Notes: generated by a model not told the origin, from the sequence alone. Shown: positions 1 to 12,015, counted from the stretch's first letter. The stretch: DNA of 64,000 nucleotides from Phlyctochytrium arcticum (GCA_025602905.1 JAHLKI010000046.1:1-64000); one strand, 5' to 3'. A program made the numbers and translations.

Positions 1-748
1 CCAAACGACTTGTATGTTTGGGATCATTGTCTTGCTGAAAAATAACGCTCCTTGGCCGTAACTTGTAATACCGAAGGCTAGCTTGAAAGTCGTCCTCCAG
101 AATTTGACAGTAGAGTTCGGCACCCATTCGGCCGTCGATCTTTGCGGCATATCCCGGCCCCTGCCAGAACATACAGCCCCACATCATCAGAGACCCCCCA
201 CCAAATTTCAATGTTCCTTGCACAGACCTATCAGACAGGCCCTCCCCTGGCTTCTTCCACACCCACTTGCGTCCGTCTGACCCCAGACGATTGATCTTGG
301 TTTCGTCAGTCCACACAACCCGTTTCCAGTCCTCCAAAGTCCAATCCTTATGTGCCAAAGCCCAATCCATACGAGCCTTGCGATGACGTGGTAAGAGTAA
401 AGGCTTCTTTTGCTTGACAGCAGCCTTCAAACCAACCCGTTTCAGTTCCCGACGCACTGTAGAGGGGGAAACAACTTTGTTGGTAACGTCTTGTAAAGCA
501 CGAGCAACAGCAGGTGCAGTTTCAGCTTCACCAGAGGTAACCATGGAAACTGCCCGAGACACATTTTGTTGTGAAAGAAGCTTGGGTCGACCGGGAGATG
601 GCAATGGAGCATCCGGAAGTAGTGCTGACCTGACTCTGGAGACCGTGCCTTGACCTACACCCAGTGCTGAAGCAATCTGTCGGGTGGAACGTCCAGCAGA
701 GAGCTGGGAGAGGATGTTGTTTTTGGTGTCTGGTGAAAGTGGACGCAT
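1..748 (-). CDS. Tc1-like transposase (partial)
   Basis: Cut-and-paste transposase. It is open without a stop from ATG at 748 to the window edge, about 249 codons. An N-terminal helix-turn-helix (MRPLSPDTKNNI, then SAGRSTRQIASALGVGQGT) is followed by a GRP-type linker, a second HTH and the catalytic core. The first catalytic Asp is in VVWTDETKI, the glycine-rich stretch is KFGGGSLMMWGCM, and the second catalytic Asp is in QQDNDPKHTS, which is hallmark Tc1 sequence. The third acidic residue lies beyond position 1. The visible frame is intact, so the copy could be recent. It does not overlap the virus-like genes to its right. Confidence 0.92.
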   Translation of the reverse strand, partial: MRPLSPDTKNNILSQLSAGRSTRQIASALGVGQGTVSRVRSALLPDAPLPSPGRPKLLSQQNVSRAVSMVTSGEAETAPAVARALQDVTNKVVSPSTVRRELKRVGLKAAVKQKKPLLLPRHRKARMDWALAHKDWTLEDWKRVVWTDETKINRLGSDGRKWVWKKPGEGLSDRSVQGTLKFGGGSLMMWGCMFWQGPGYAAKIDGRMGAELYCQILEDDFQASLRYYKLRPRSVIFQQDNDPKHTSRL

Positions 749-1067
749 GACAAATAATGAAGGAGAAATTGGTGCTGGGCCAGTCTTTTATACCCAGGGG
801 ATCAGAAAAAAGCCACAGCTGTTGCCATAGTACCTGTTACCATTCCATGCTGCGCAGCAAAAACGTTCCAATGCATGCCAGAGGTATAAAAAATTATTCT
901 GAGGCCTACATGCTATATATCCCTCCACTCTCATAATGAAAGATGTACCCTGGATACTGTTGATCATTCTTTCATTATTGGAGACCCCCCAAATCCGTAC
1001 TTCCATAGGCAAAAAGTATGTGTTTCAAAAAATATTGAAAACATTGGAACGTTTTTGGAAGTCACTG
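1..1067 (-). mobile_element. Tc1/mariner DNA transposon, cut by window edge
   Basis: The right end of a Tc1/mariner element. The outer terminus, read inward, begins CAGTGACTTCCAAAAACG and lies at about 1043-1067, directly next to a TA dinucleotide at 1068-1069, the target used by this superfamily. A second copy of the AAAAACGTTCCAAT core lies at 859-872 in the opposite orientation, so this end has internal subterminal repeats. The transposase reads leftward off the window. The left end cannot be seen. Confidence 0.88.
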
Positions 1068-1072
1068 TACCT

Positions 1073-1228
1073 TCCCCACTCGAATATTTCATAGGTAGCA
1101 AAATATTCTTTCAAAACTATTTTTTTGTAGGCCAAACAAAAAATTTTCATTTTTTTTTTTTTTAATTCTTGTTTTTTACAAAAGTTTTTCAGAATAATTT
1201 GCTACCTAATGAAATATTCGAGTGGGGA
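1073..1228. repeat. AT-rich hairpin / MITE-like inverted repeat
   Basis: Two near-perfect arms of about 36 bp (1073-1108 and 1191-1228; first bases TCCCCACTCGAATATTTCAT) are inverted around an 80-bp AT-rich loop with T runs. Short direct ACCTT-like motifs flank it. It lies between the Tc1 end and the inverted-repeat block of the virus-like region. No coding potential is seen. It could be a MITE or a palindromic insertion scar. Confidence 0.7.
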
Positions 1229-1278
1229 CTACCTTCATGTTCTTCCCCACACGTTTAAAAGATTGCTACCCAAATTGC

Positions 1279-2019
1279 TACCTCCAAAATGACCCTCACT
1301 GCCATCAACCATGACTCACACTCTTGGTCAGACCATGACTTTATCCCGCCCGGGACACTTTCAGGATCTACCCCTATCAAATCGATACGGATACGACTCT
1401 CTATTCTTTCGTGATTCTTTCTCTATTCTTGTATAATTCGGGCATGTATTGTACATGTATTTTTTTCATTGCAGTGTTTTTAATAGACAATGAACAATGA
1501 ACTTGTTGGACACTTTACCTTTGGAGCTAATATTAGATATTTCTGAATACTTGGATACCGATGACTACTTGTCAATTGCAAGCATATATCGTTTAAATCC
1601 TGTACGTGAAGTTTGCAAAAGATTGAAAAATGAGAAATGGGCAAAGGTTACATACCCGGTTGAAGGTAATAAGATTGAAGGCGATAAAAACAAAAAGTAT
1701 TGGCATAAAGAAATTATATCCATAGAATTGATATATCACAATGATCGATCTGATGATTGGTGTAGTATGTTATACCAATATACATTTGAATCATATTGGG
1801 AAGAAGGGAATATCTGCTTTACCGTTGGTATTGGAGAGAAGGAAGTTTTCGGATAGAAAGATATGATTATTTTGTATGAAAACGCAAACCTTTTATATGG
1901 CATCTCCTAGAACGATACCCGAAACTCGATACATAAGAAATTTTCAACACTGTGAGATGTTATTACTGTCTATTTGCAACATTATTTTACTTTCTAATAT
2001 GATTTTTTTCTCGTACATT
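1279..2019 (+). repeat. Left copy of inverted terminal-repeat-like blocks
   Basis: Three blocks recur in inverted orientation and the same inward order at 24558-24888. Block 1 (about 1311-1347) starts ATGACTCACACTCTTGGTC. Block 2 (1399-1430) starts CTCTATTCTTTCGTGATTC. Block 3 (about 1949-2019) holds GTCTATTTGCAACATT and CTAATATGATTTTTTTCT. Block 3 lies directly before the start codon of the ORF at 2032, just as its partner lies directly before the ORF starting at 24560. The left copy also contains the F-box ORF between blocks 2 and 3. Terminal repeats of an integrated DNA virus are the simplest reading. Duplicated promoters are the alternative. Confidence 0.7.
1497..1856 (+). CDS. Small F-box protein, virus-like
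   Basis: A 119-residue, intron-less, AT-rich ORF. The N-terminus (LPLELILDISEYLDTDDYL at residues 7-25) is a recognisable F-box, the motif that docks substrate adaptors to Skp1 in SCF ubiquitin ligases. The rest has no recognisable repeat and is rich in Tyr, Trp and acidic residues. Short F-box ORFs are common in large DNA viruses, and the base composition matches the neighbouring virus-like ORFs rather than the GC-richer host genes. An upstream TATTTTTTT stretch could serve as promoter. The substrate is unknown. A degenerate cellular F-box gene is possible. Confidence 0.55.
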   Translation: MNLLDTLPLELILDISEYLDTDDYLSIASIYRLNPVREVCKRLKNEKWAKVTYPVEGNKIEGDKNKKYWHKEIISIELIYHNDRSDDWCSMLYQYTFESYWEEGNICFTVGIGEKEVFG

Positions 2020-2031
2020 ATTTAAACAACA

Positions 2032-2430
2032 ATGGGTGTCGATCTTTGGATTTGCAGCGGATGTACTGAAATTATAGCAGTTGACCATATAGGACAATGT
2101 ACTTCATGTTGGAGGGATTACTGCAATGAGTGTACTGACGAATACCAACCAACTGATATTGAGGAGATTATTACATTCCCTGAAGACTACCATGACTTGG
2201 AGTTCATAGAATCTTTGACACCAGAACAACTTGAATCCCCGGGTTGCAAGGCGTGTCGGAAAGAATTACCCTGTATTGAGTTCAAGAACAAGTACTTTGA
2301 CAAAGAGGATTATCCTCACCTTGATGAAAGCCGAGACATTTCCAGTAAACATCTGAACGCTTCGTTCTGTTGTAAAGGCGATACTATTTGCAACAGCAAG
2401 CGTCGAATTGTCGAATACCGTTTTTCCTAG
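2032..2430 (+). pseudogene. Zinc-ribbon protein, 3' end replaced by antisense of neighbour
   Basis: A 132-residue ORF. Residues 8-36 contain paired cysteines (CSGC, CTSCWRDYCNEC) and CKAC...C follows near residues 80-90, a treble-clef or zinc-ribbon arrangement. It starts directly after a conserved AT-rich block shared with the ORF at 24560. Beyond about position 2325 the frame runs antisense through the fibre-like gene (2266-2860, minus), whose reading looks genuine there. The natural C-terminus has therefore probably been lost at a rearrangement breakpoint. The function is unknown; a viral regulatory zinc protein is a guess. Confidence 0.45.
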
Positions 2431-2860
2431 TACTCTCGTAAGGAAACCTCCAGCATAAGATATTCCGTCCGGTGCATCTAAAAATATTGACGACGATTTT
2501 AGATAGAGTCGATCTGTAGTCGGGTTTGAAACAGAACTCCCTCCAACTCCAATATAGGCCTGGACATTTGTACTAGACTCGAATACAATAGATGCATAAC
2601 CATTGTTTGAACGATTCTTGATTTTCAAAACATCAGATGAAGAACTTGTTTGAATCGTATGTTGTAATGTTGTAGTTGATCCAAAATCGACATTACCGGG
2701 AAGCGTTGGTGAAGTAGATGATATACTAGTAAGATTTGTGTGAAGGGGTTGTTTTCCAGCCAAAGATGTACTTAGGGAATTCAGTGATGTAGTTATCGAA
2801 TTTCCTCCGATGAATACATCGGTTCCGACGTATAATTTCTTTGTAATTGAAGCACCGCCA
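2266..2860 (-). pseudogene. Virus/phage fibre-like repeat protein, split by Helitron
   Basis: Minus-strand reading is open from 2860 to 2266 and Gly/Ser/Thr-rich. It has the phrase GGASITKKLYVGTDVFIGG followed by TSLAGKQPLHTNLTS and NVDFGSTTTLQHTIQT, a style typical of fibre or tail-like proteins of large DNA viruses and phages. The reading resumes in frame on the far side of the Helitron (from 13106 upward: TFLSTD joined to GGASITKK), so the gene was whole before the Helitron inserted between an A and a T. The last 20-30 residues near 2266-2325 look less natural and overlap the zinc-ribbon ORF. The family call rests on composition and motif style only. Confidence 0.5.
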
Positions 2861-5461
2861 GACTGCGTGTTGAATCACAGAACCTCCAATACATACGGCA
2901 TAATCAGAAGCAGCTTCGAGCTGAGTGTTACCAAGGCATTGTTGACGCTCTTGACAATGGTGATACCCGCACCATTGGACGACGCATTGTTCTTCCTGCA
3001 ACAACGATTGGGTCACCTCGGTACATGCAGCAAAGGTTCCAAGACTCGATGGCTTTGGTGCGCAAATTTGGCAAGCCGGACCTGTTTATCACAACAACCT
3101 GCAACCCGAAGTGGCCCGAAATCACCCGCCTGTTGCTCCCTCATCAGAAGGCACAGGACCGTCCCGATATCGTTGTTCGCGTCTTTCACATGAAGTTCCA
3201 GATGTTGCTGGACGACATTGTGAAGAACAAAGTCTTTGGAAAAACGCTGGCTTGGTGTTATACCGTTGAGTTCCAGAAGCGTGGTCTTCCTCACACGCAT
3301 TTGTTGGTATGGTTGGAATCGCAGCCGATCGAAGAGCAGTATGACAGCATCGTATGTGCAGAGATCCCAGACCCTGAAACCCAGCCCCGACTGTATGCCT
3401 CCGTCAAGTCACACATGGAACACGCCCCATGCGGTCGAGAAAACCTTTCGAGTGTCTGCATGGCCGACGGTGCATGCACCAAAAAGTTCCCAAAGGCTAT
3501 CGCCGAAAGTACGGTTGTCGCTGACAATGGTTTGATAACGTACCGGCGTCGAGGTGGTGGGCCTCGAGTAACAAAACGTGTGCGCAATACAGTCGTGGAG
3601 CTTGGCAATGAGTGGATCGTTCCATACAACCCTTTCTTGATCGGGAAGTATGACTGCCATATCAACGTTGAAATCTGCAATTCGGTGAGCTCTGTAAAGT
3701 ACTTGCATAAGTACATTTACAAAGGCCAGGACCGGGCCGTTCTCGAAGCGGGGGATGATATTGACGAAATCAGTCAGTATCTGGAAGGGCGGTACATTTC
3801 CGCCCAGGAAGCTTGCTGGCGTTTGCTCAGCTTTGAGACGAACAGTATTAGCCATAACATCGTTCGGCTTCCTGTACATCTGCCTGGGCAGCAGTATGTT
3901 ACATTCGATGCGAGCGCCCCTGAGGCTGCCGTTGAGAACAATGAGCGCACTATGCTCACCGAGTTTTTCAAGGTCAATAAGGCGCTCCAAGAGCAAGCAA
4001 TTGAGGGTGATGATGCCCCTGAGCCGCTCACTTACTGTGAGTTTCCCGAGCGATACCGGTGGAACGCAGGGCCAAAGACTTGGACTCTTCGAAAGCGGGA
4101 ATGGAAAGTCGTGGCTCGCATGACCATGGCTCCTCCAGGGAGCGACCGCTTTCACTTGCGTTTGCTGCTGAGTCATGTCCGGGGGCCAACCTCATTCGAG
4201 GATCTTCGAACGCACGACGACGTTTTGTACGAAACGTTCAAAGAGGCAGCGATTGCACGAGGGCTCCTTGAGGATGACACTGAGTATGATACGTGTCTGG
4301 AGGAAGCTACTCTGTCGTCAATGCCATCACAGATCCGCAAGCTGTTTGCTACTATGGTAGCCTTCAGTGAACCAGCAGACGTTGGAAGGCTATTTCATAA
4401 GCATTATGAAGCAATGGCGGAAGATCAGAGGGATATGTCGGAAGGTCAACGCCAGTACCGTGTTATCGCGGACTTGGATCGGCTTTTGAAGCCATTCAAC
4501 ATGCGCATGTCAACTTGGATCAATCTGGACGACTTTTACTCGGAAGGGTTTGACCCGGATGACGATGGGGCCCGAGATGAGTTCACCCACAACGACCAAG
4601 AGGAGGACATCACTCAGCTCATTGACAGTTTGAATGTCGATCAAAGATCGGTTTTCGAGAGGGTGGTGGACGCTGTTCGTCAACGTGCAACCTCTCCTGA
4701 GCGAGTGTTCTTCTTGGATGGGCCAGGCGGAACCGGCAAAACATACGTCTACAATGCGCTCCTGCGCTCGCTGCGTTTAGAAGGCTTCCGATGTTTGGCA
4801 ATGGCAAGCAGTGGCATCGCTGCCTGTCTCCTTCAAGATGGGCGAACGGCACATTCAACGCTCGCCATACCCTTGGAACTGAACGAGACAAGCACATGCA
4901 ACTTTGGTCCCAGATCTGCAATTGCCAATACTCTTCGGGATATTGACTTGCTTCTCTGGGATGAGGCACCTATGGCTTCTCGATATGCTATCGAGGCAGT
5001 AGACCGGACTATCCGGGATGCTCTTGGCGTTGACAAACCATTCGGCGGCAAGGTGATGCTATTTGGGGGTGACTTCAGGCAAATTTTGCCAGTTGTTTTA
5101 CAAGGTGGCCGATCGGCTACAGCTGGGCGGTGTTTGAAAAGGTCACCCCTTTGGCGTCACGTCGTCACAATGACTTTGACTATCAACATGCGTCTTCAGT
5201 CACGACCAGACTTCCAGCAGTTTCTACTTGATGTTGGTGAGGGCCGAAGCGGTGTTAGTGTGGACATTGAAGAGTCCATGATTGCTACGGGGAACAATCT
5301 GGACGGCTTGATTGATGACATCTTTGAGGACGGCGCTGACTTTGAAGATCGTGTGATCCTCGCTGTTAAGAACGACGACGCTCAGATGATCAATCGCAGA
5401 GTTGTAGCACGTCTGCCAGGTGACTTCCGCGAGTGCTTGAGCGCTGACTACGTTGATCAGG

Positions 5462-5779
5462 TGTAACGGGATGGTAGTATAGGATGATGAGAGGACAATG
5501 GACAGTGAGATGCAACTTCCCAGGTTGCGTATTGTGGGTGGTTTATTCAGATGGTCGCAGGGCGAGTGCAAGAATAAAAGTAAGCTAGAGTTTACAACGG
5601 CGTACCGCCGGCCTTTTATATGGAAGAAAAACTAAACCATATCACGCGTGTGGCGCGACACTCCCGGTTGCTACCGGACTCCGGTGGTAGACACCGGATG
5701 GTACGAGTGTGAAAGATCACTGCGCAGTCTTGGACTGCGCTACTGCGCTACTGCGCCGCAAGGGCCCAGATCCGCTACA
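5462..5779 (-). repeat. 3' LTR of gypsy1
   Basis: 318 bp, TG...CA ends (TGTAACGGG...CGCTACA as read on the plus strand). In element orientation it contains a TATATAAAAGG box, the likely promoter. It carries a 20-bp expansion of an ACTGCGCT unit absent from the partner LTR. Confidence 0.92.
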
Positions 5780-6454
5780 CCCCCCTCAGACTCGTTCAGA
5801 ATCGGTCGGAGGCATGATGGCGAGTCTCAAGTTCGGGGTCCTTGTTAAGCGAGGAAACTACAGGTGGCCAAGACACCGACAACCTACTTGACGATCCCGC
5901 GTACCGAACGTCGCCAGACGTACGCCGAAAGGTCAAGCCAGAGCACAAGCCGAACATCGCCAGACGCTTGCCCTCTGAATCATCGATACCATAGTCAACA
6001 GTAGTCCACGCGCTTAACACGGGCGCACGCCGTGTAGACAGCGTAGTGTAAACTCCTCTTGCATTGGCAAGAGTTACTAGGGGAAATAGAAACGGGTTAC
6101 TATGTCTGTTTGCGCCTCTTGGGTTAGAGTACGCCATAGAAATCATTAGATCTCAGTCTCTGGACGCCCATGCATGGACGACCCATCTGCTTAGCTCAGG
6201 TTGATCAGACCTACCGAAGCAAGAACCAGCGAGACACTTGGTTCACAAGGAGCAACCTTGGATGCGCGTTATAGAACGCTAGGTAGTGTGGCCACTTGAA
6301 AAAGGCAGAAGATGTAGCTGGTCGCCTGTGGGGGCGTTGACCGCGTCCTGTAAAGGGTTGAGAGCTGGGCTCATGCATCTTCGTGCCCGTCGTCATACTG
6401 TACGACCTGTCGTTATTGAACGACCAGACATAGGTTTCCTGACACACCGAAGCG
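5780..6454. other. gypsy1 untranslated 3' internal region
   Basis: About 675 bp between the pol stop and the 3' LTR in element orientation. No convincing ORF is seen. It holds the polypurine tract next to the LTR and corresponds in position to the untranslated stretch 21728-22423 of gypsy2. Confidence 0.6.
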
Positions 6455-8614
6455 TTAGCGCTTCTTTTTCGGTGTCGTAGATGGGGTGTTGGCAGTCGGT
6501 CCATTTTTGCGCTTCGCCGATTGCGCGGGAGTAAGGTTTGCAACTGGTGGTTTTGCTGTGTTCCACGCTTTTAGTGCGTCCGTCTCCTTGAGGTGTTCTA
6601 GCGGCTCCCAAGTAGCCTCCTCTGGTTCGTAGCCTTCCCATTGTACTAGGTACATGCGCTTCCGGTGACGGACTTTCTCGTCAAGAATGCGTTCAACAAG
6701 ATAGTATTGTTCACCATTCACCAATACAGGTTCCGGAGCGTCCTTCGAAGCTCTATGAGCGACGGAATTGGGTGACTTCCACGCCTTGAGGATATTGACG
6801 TGAAATGTAGGATGGATCATACGTAAGGTATGCGGCATATCCAACTTGTAAGTGTCAGGGTGAGGTCCGCGCTCTAGTACCGAAAACGGTCCGAGCCAGT
6901 CCTGACGAAGCTTTTCTGGGAGCTTCCCAAGCGCCGGAATATGGATGCCTTTACGCTTAAGCAGGACTAAATCCCCTGGGCTAAACGTAGGGGTCCGACG
7001 TTTGACGTCGTGATTCCTGGCTTGTTTGTCTTGTTCATCGCGCAACGTTTGTTGCACGATCCGTTCAGTCTCACGAAGTGTTTCGATGAATCGGTCAACT
7101 TGTTGCTTTGTTGGCACCGAGATCTCTTGGAGACCTTCACGCGTCGTGAATTCAGCGAAGACTGTCGGCAGGCGACCTTTGTCGATCATGAACGGGGCGT
7201 AACCGGTACTTGTCGGCGTCGAGTTGTGATGAAACTCCAATAGTGGAAGAATATCAACCCAGTTAGAGCCGTCTCGGTCGATATACACCTTCAAGACTTT
7301 CTTGACAGACTGGATTTTGCGTTCGCATTTACCATCAGTCTGTTGATGTCGAGCTGTAGCAACCTCTTGCTTGATGCCGAGACCGGCCGTAAAGGCTTGC
7401 CAGAATTCGGACAGAAAGCGGCTGTCACGATCGCTAACGATCACTTGTGGAGTTCCTTCATTTTTGAAGAAGTGCGCCGTAAAAAGGTATGCAAGCTCCT
7501 TGCTCGACATTTCCATGTTGCATGGAATGAGGTACACACGAGTGGACAAATAGTCTACAATAACCAGCACGGCATCGTAGTACTCGCCATTATGGCTATC
7601 CTTCCCTCCCCACGATTCCGTGCGGGGTAAGGAAGCTAGGTCCATTCCAATCGTGTGCCAGCGCCGATCAGGCACTGGTAAGGAGCGGAGTAATCCGACT
7701 CCTCGGGCAGGACCACGGAAGCGCTGACAAGTAGCACACGTTTGCACATATTGAGCAACGTCCTGTGCCATAGTAGGCCAGAAGTACTTCTCCAGCAATC
7801 GTCCGAAAGTCGAATGCTTGCCCGTATGGCCACCCGTAAGGAGTGAGTCATGGTATTGCGCCAGCACCGCACCGCGGAGAGCATCAGGCACATAGAGACG
7901 ACCCTCATAGCGTAGCGACCGCAGCGTAGCGCCGTCGGTGTCCGCAGAAAGATCCTCTATGGAATAACGCCGTTCTGCCACCGTCAGTGTCTCGGGTGCT
8001 TCCGACTTTTTTTCCAACGTCTTGAACGTCCGGAGTGCGAAGTCATCCGTGCGGACTAACTTGGCCCAATCCAGTGGATCGCTAGGGATCTCCAGTTGGG
8101 CGATCACTTGGGCGATCTGCTTCTTCGTGCGTTTACGAGCACGGGCGGCGTTGGCCGTGACTACCACTGTACTGCCGGGAGCGGTGCGCTCGAGCGTTCG
8201 CAGTTTGGATGTGTGCACGGCGATAGCATTGAGCGTAACGCGTTGTGCACAATCCGCACAGCGAGGGGCGTAGTACGGGTTGCGACTAAGAACATCTGCC
8301 ACGGTGTTCCATTCGCCAGGTAAATATTCGATGTCAAAGTCAAACTGCTGAAGGAATTCAACCCAATTCGCCTGACGCCGACTCAAATGCTGTTGCTCCT
8401 GAAGATAAATCAGGGATTTGTGGTCGGTGAAAGCGCGGAAGTGCCGTCCCAGAAGGAACTGCCGGTTGGACTTCAGGACTTTGACGAGAGCGAGTAGTTC
8501 CTGCTCATGGACCGGGTAACGCGTCTCGGGGCCCTGCAACTTCCTAGAAAAGTACAGGACGGGCCGGAGTCTTGGAAGGTTTTGGAAGCGATAGGGGATG
8601 CGCGATCTCAGCAT
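6455..8614 (-). pseudogene. gypsy1 Pol: RNase H C-terminus, integrase, chromodomain
   Basis: Open 719-codon reading without a genuine start: the first in-frame codons follow a deletion. In order: RNase H C-terminal half (RPVLYFSRKLQ to HFRAFTDHKSL), integrase zinc domain (HTGKHSTFGRL, then CATCQRF), DDE core (GMDLASLPRT, VIVSDRDSRF, QTDGKCERKI), GPY/F module (DWLGPFSVLERGPHPDTYKL) and C-terminal chromodomain (YYLVERILDEKVRHRKRMYL, then QWEGYEPEEATWEP). The integrase catalytic residues remain. The chromodomain marks this as a chromovirus and in related elements targets integration to methylated-histone chromatin. The N-terminal part of RNase H with its first Asp is deleted, shifting frame relative to the upstream RT ORF. 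Confidence 0.9.
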
Positions 8615-10382
8615 ACTTGTCGATGTAAGCCGACAAATAATTCGTCAAACCTAAGAAGGACTGAATGTCTTTGTAGTTCTTAGGAACCGCAAAGTTCTGC
8701 ACGGCGGCGATCTTGCTTTCGGCAATCCGAACGCAATTTTGGCCCATCATGTGGCCGCAGAATTCAACCTCAGAGGTCGCCCAAGCGCACTTGGACGGCT
8801 TGACGTGGAGTGCACTAGACTCTAAAGCCTTGAGCACTGTCTCGACATGTCGCTTGTGATCCTCAAGCGTGTACGTGATAACAAAATCATCGTACATGGA
8901 CCCAAAAACCCTATTCATGATCCGCTGGAACGTGGCCGGTGCGTTGGTCAACCCAAAGGGCATTACAACGTACTCGAAGTGTCCAAGGCGGGTCTTGAAT
9001 GCGGTCTTTTGGATATCACCCTCCTTGATGCGGACGCAATGATAGGTATCCTTGATGTCCAGCTGCGAAAACCACTTCTTGCCGACCGTCCGGTGGCGCA
9101 GCTCGGCTAAATTCGGCAAAGGAGTTTGGTCGCGCTTCGTCTGCTTGTTGAGGCCTCGATAGTCGATGCAGCAGCGAAGAGAACCGTCCTTCTTTTTCGC
9201 GAATAGCACGGCGGCGCCCCATGGGCTCGAGGAGTGGCGAATCCACCCTTTGGCGAGGAGCAAGGTGATCTGTCGCTGGAGCTCTTCGAGCTCATTCGGT
9301 CCCATTGCGCGGAGAGGCACGGACAGTGGCTTGGCCACGCCCTCGATGTCAATCTGAAAATCGTCCTCGCCGCGGGAGGGAGGAAGTGTTCGCAGTTCTG
9401 TAAAGACTGTCTTTGCAAAAGGTTGCAGGATCGGTAAGAGTGGGTTATCCGCCGGTATCGTCGCCAAGGGATCCACGTCTTCGGGTGACGCATCCAGCGG
9501 TTGTGAGCCAGATTCTTGGGTTCGGATACTTGACGCGGCCACTCGAACTGATGCCGGCGCTACGCGCACGCGACCTCCCCCGTCGATCCAGCGATCGACA
9601 TTGACTTGCACCGCAAACAGGGACGCGAACTCCTTCTTTCGGATCGCGCGAAGAAACCTCTCACCTCGAAAGAGGAACGGGGTGTTCTTCGCTGCGGCGA
9701 ACATAAGTGATGACATAAGTCGCGGAGAGTCGGTCCTGCATTCAAACGATCGCAAGTGGGAAGCGTTGCAACTGGGCTTTTCTTCGCGTTTCTTCGAGAC
9801 AGGTCGTGCCTCACAGAAATGCCGCGTGCCCTCAATAATGAAGGAGAGACGGGGGCGCTTGTCGACTGTGTCGATCTGGAGGGAGTCAAGACCCAAGATG
9901 AATGGAAGCCCTAGGATTGCGTCAACTCGAAGCGGAGCCACAATATAGGGAGAGTCCCCAAAGTTGGTCTTGTGGCCATCGTTTGAGTAGACATCCAGGT
10001 TGCCGGTCATCATTCGGTCCGACTTGAAGGTATCCCCGTCGTCGCCCCATTCTACTTCTATGGTAGACCTGGGTGCGTAAGTGGGGAAGCGATGCGTACG
10101 AACCCACTTGTCATTGACCATCATCGTATCGCAGCCGGTGTCGATGAGCATTCGCGCCATCTTGCCGTTCAGGCGTCCATGAATGACAAACGCGTGCGGT
10201 GAGATGAGAGGGTCCAAAGTCTTGTCCGGAAGTTGCGATCGTGGAACCTCCTGTTCCTCGGGAGGTTTGGTACCGGCGGAGACTACCCGAACAACGCCAG
10301 ACGGTAGTACACCTCCGTTCTCCTCCCCCTCCTCGCTCGGAACATTGGCTCCGCGATCGTGACTCCGGGGAGACATTATCAA
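8544..10382 (-). pseudogene. gypsy1 Pol: protease and reverse transcriptase, catalytic loop deleted
   Basis: 612 codons. The aspartic protease active site is MLIDTGCDTMMV. The reverse transcriptase has PWGAAVLFAKKKDG, CIDYRGLNKQT, FSQLDIKDTYHCVRI and VMPFGLTNAPATFQRIMN. Compared with gypsy2, which reads DFVISYLDDILVFSDTLEEH, this copy reads DFVITYTLEDH: nine residues including the YxDD catalytic pair are lost in frame. The ORF then runs into a second deletion in RNase H and ends out of frame at 8544. It therefore cannot code for an active RT. Confidence 0.92.
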
Positions 10383-10441
10383 TAATTGACACAGAATTTT
10401 GGGACACTACTATAGGTTTTGTATTGATTACAAATAAACTT

Positions 10442-11847
10442 TTAGAAGCAACTATATCTGACAGGGATGAACGATCTGCGCCTATGGCGATCATCCCCTG
10501 AAGTTTCCCTGGTTGCGGCGGCGCTGACCCTGTGAGCCTGGTGCGGGGCCTTTGCCCTTGCCATCCTTGGGATTGGGCTTGGGGAAGGATCGGGGACATT
10601 CACGCGCCCAATGGTCCGGGCTACCACACGTATAACAGTGGGGGGTGCCGGGGTTGTGGGGTGTGCTGGTGCCCTACGGCTGCTGCCGCTGCCTTGTCCA
10701 GCGGAGCCCCTTGGGGGGTAAGGGGTTTGGCGGCCCTGGGCGGCGTTGGCCTTGACCTTGGGAGCCTTCCCACCTCCGGTACGGGAGGGTTCGTCCGGGG
10801 TATCCGAACTGGAGCCGCTCGGTTTCTCCCCGCTGACGTAGGTGATGCGACCGTCATTGTCGCGGGAGAGCTGGACCAAGAAATCGGATCCGAGGGCCTG
10901 GAGGCCGGCGAGGGAGAGGGGTCGGTCGACCCTGTTTTCAGGGGCCGTGAGGATGGACGTGGCTAGGCTAGTCCAGAATTTCCCACCGCGGTATAAACCG
11001 TCCCTAAAATACCCCGTCAATTCTGAGAGGAAGCCTGACGCCAGCTTGTTGGTCTGTGCGGAATAATCGGAATAATTCCGGCACCTGATGGTCCGAAGCT
11101 TTGCAAGAATGCCCTCACTAGGGTTGCGTTCTTGAAAATGGCGCTTGAACTGGCTCTCGAAGCCGGCTCTGGTGGTGGGGCGGACACGGTCATCTAATGA
11201 CGTGTACCAAGACTTGGCCGCGTCCTTAAGGTGGCGGCCAATGTAGGCGACATATTCGCGGCCAATCCGTTTGGATTCGGAGATACCCGCGCCTGGATGG
11301 TCCAGGAAGTCATAATGAGCAGAGAGGAAGTCCCGAATTCTCTCCGGGGAGTTTCCTCTTTGGACCCCGAGTACACGGAGCCCACGGCTACTTTGTGCAG
11401 AGCCCTGTACTCCAAGTTATCAAAGGATTCACCTTTGGGCTTGGGGAGCGACCGCTGCGCAACGTCGGCGTAAGCCTCCGTTAGCTTTGCCTCTAGCTCG
11501 GCAATACGCTTGGCGTATTCCCTTTCCACCGCGTCCCGTTTGAGGGCGGTCGTTTGTTCCTGTGCGGGGCGCCGCCGGACCTGCGTCCCGTCCAAGTGAA
11601 GATCGGCGAGCCGACTATCAATGGAGGAGGGGGCAGGGGGCTGCGCGTCGCTAGAACGGGCCACGGGGCGGGGAGCATCGGCCGGCTGGTGGAACACTAC
11701 GCCGTCCATAGGTTCAGCGGTAGTGGCACTGCGGCGGGCCGGGACATCGACTGGGTCGAGTGACCCGAAGGTAATCTGGCTTTGACCCTCTTCGGCACCG
11801 ACAAGAAGGACTTCGTCCTCCTCACCAGTGGGTTTCAGGGGAGGCAC
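10442..11847 (-). pseudogene. gypsy1 Gag, frameshifted
   Basis: Gag is spread over at least three frames. An acidic N-terminal part (11847 to about 11194) holds a short coiled coil (KRIAELEAKLTEAYADV). A capsid-like part resumes in another frame near 11020 (YFRDGLYRGGKFW, matching FFRDGLQRGGSFW of gypsy2). The zinc knuckle CYTCGSPDHWARECP appears in a third frame around 10600-10640. Gag would package the RNA and form the capsid. The indels make it non-functional. Confidence 0.8.
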
Positions 11848-12015
11848 GGGACTCTCTGTCCGTCGGCACGCTGGGAGTTGGTGAGGGGTCCCTGAGACTT
11901 CCGAAGGCCGAAGGGGTGGCAGAGGAGCGGGACATGGCGGGTGTAGAGGAAGCGGTTAAAGGCGATAAAGTTGAGCCTAAGTTGTTTTATGAAGTCAACG
12001 AAGGTGGTGCTACCA

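Noticed and set aside
3409..4176. 255-codon minus-strand reading opposite the Helitron Rep
   Set aside because: Antisense shadow of a clear HUH/Rep coding region; no family motifs.
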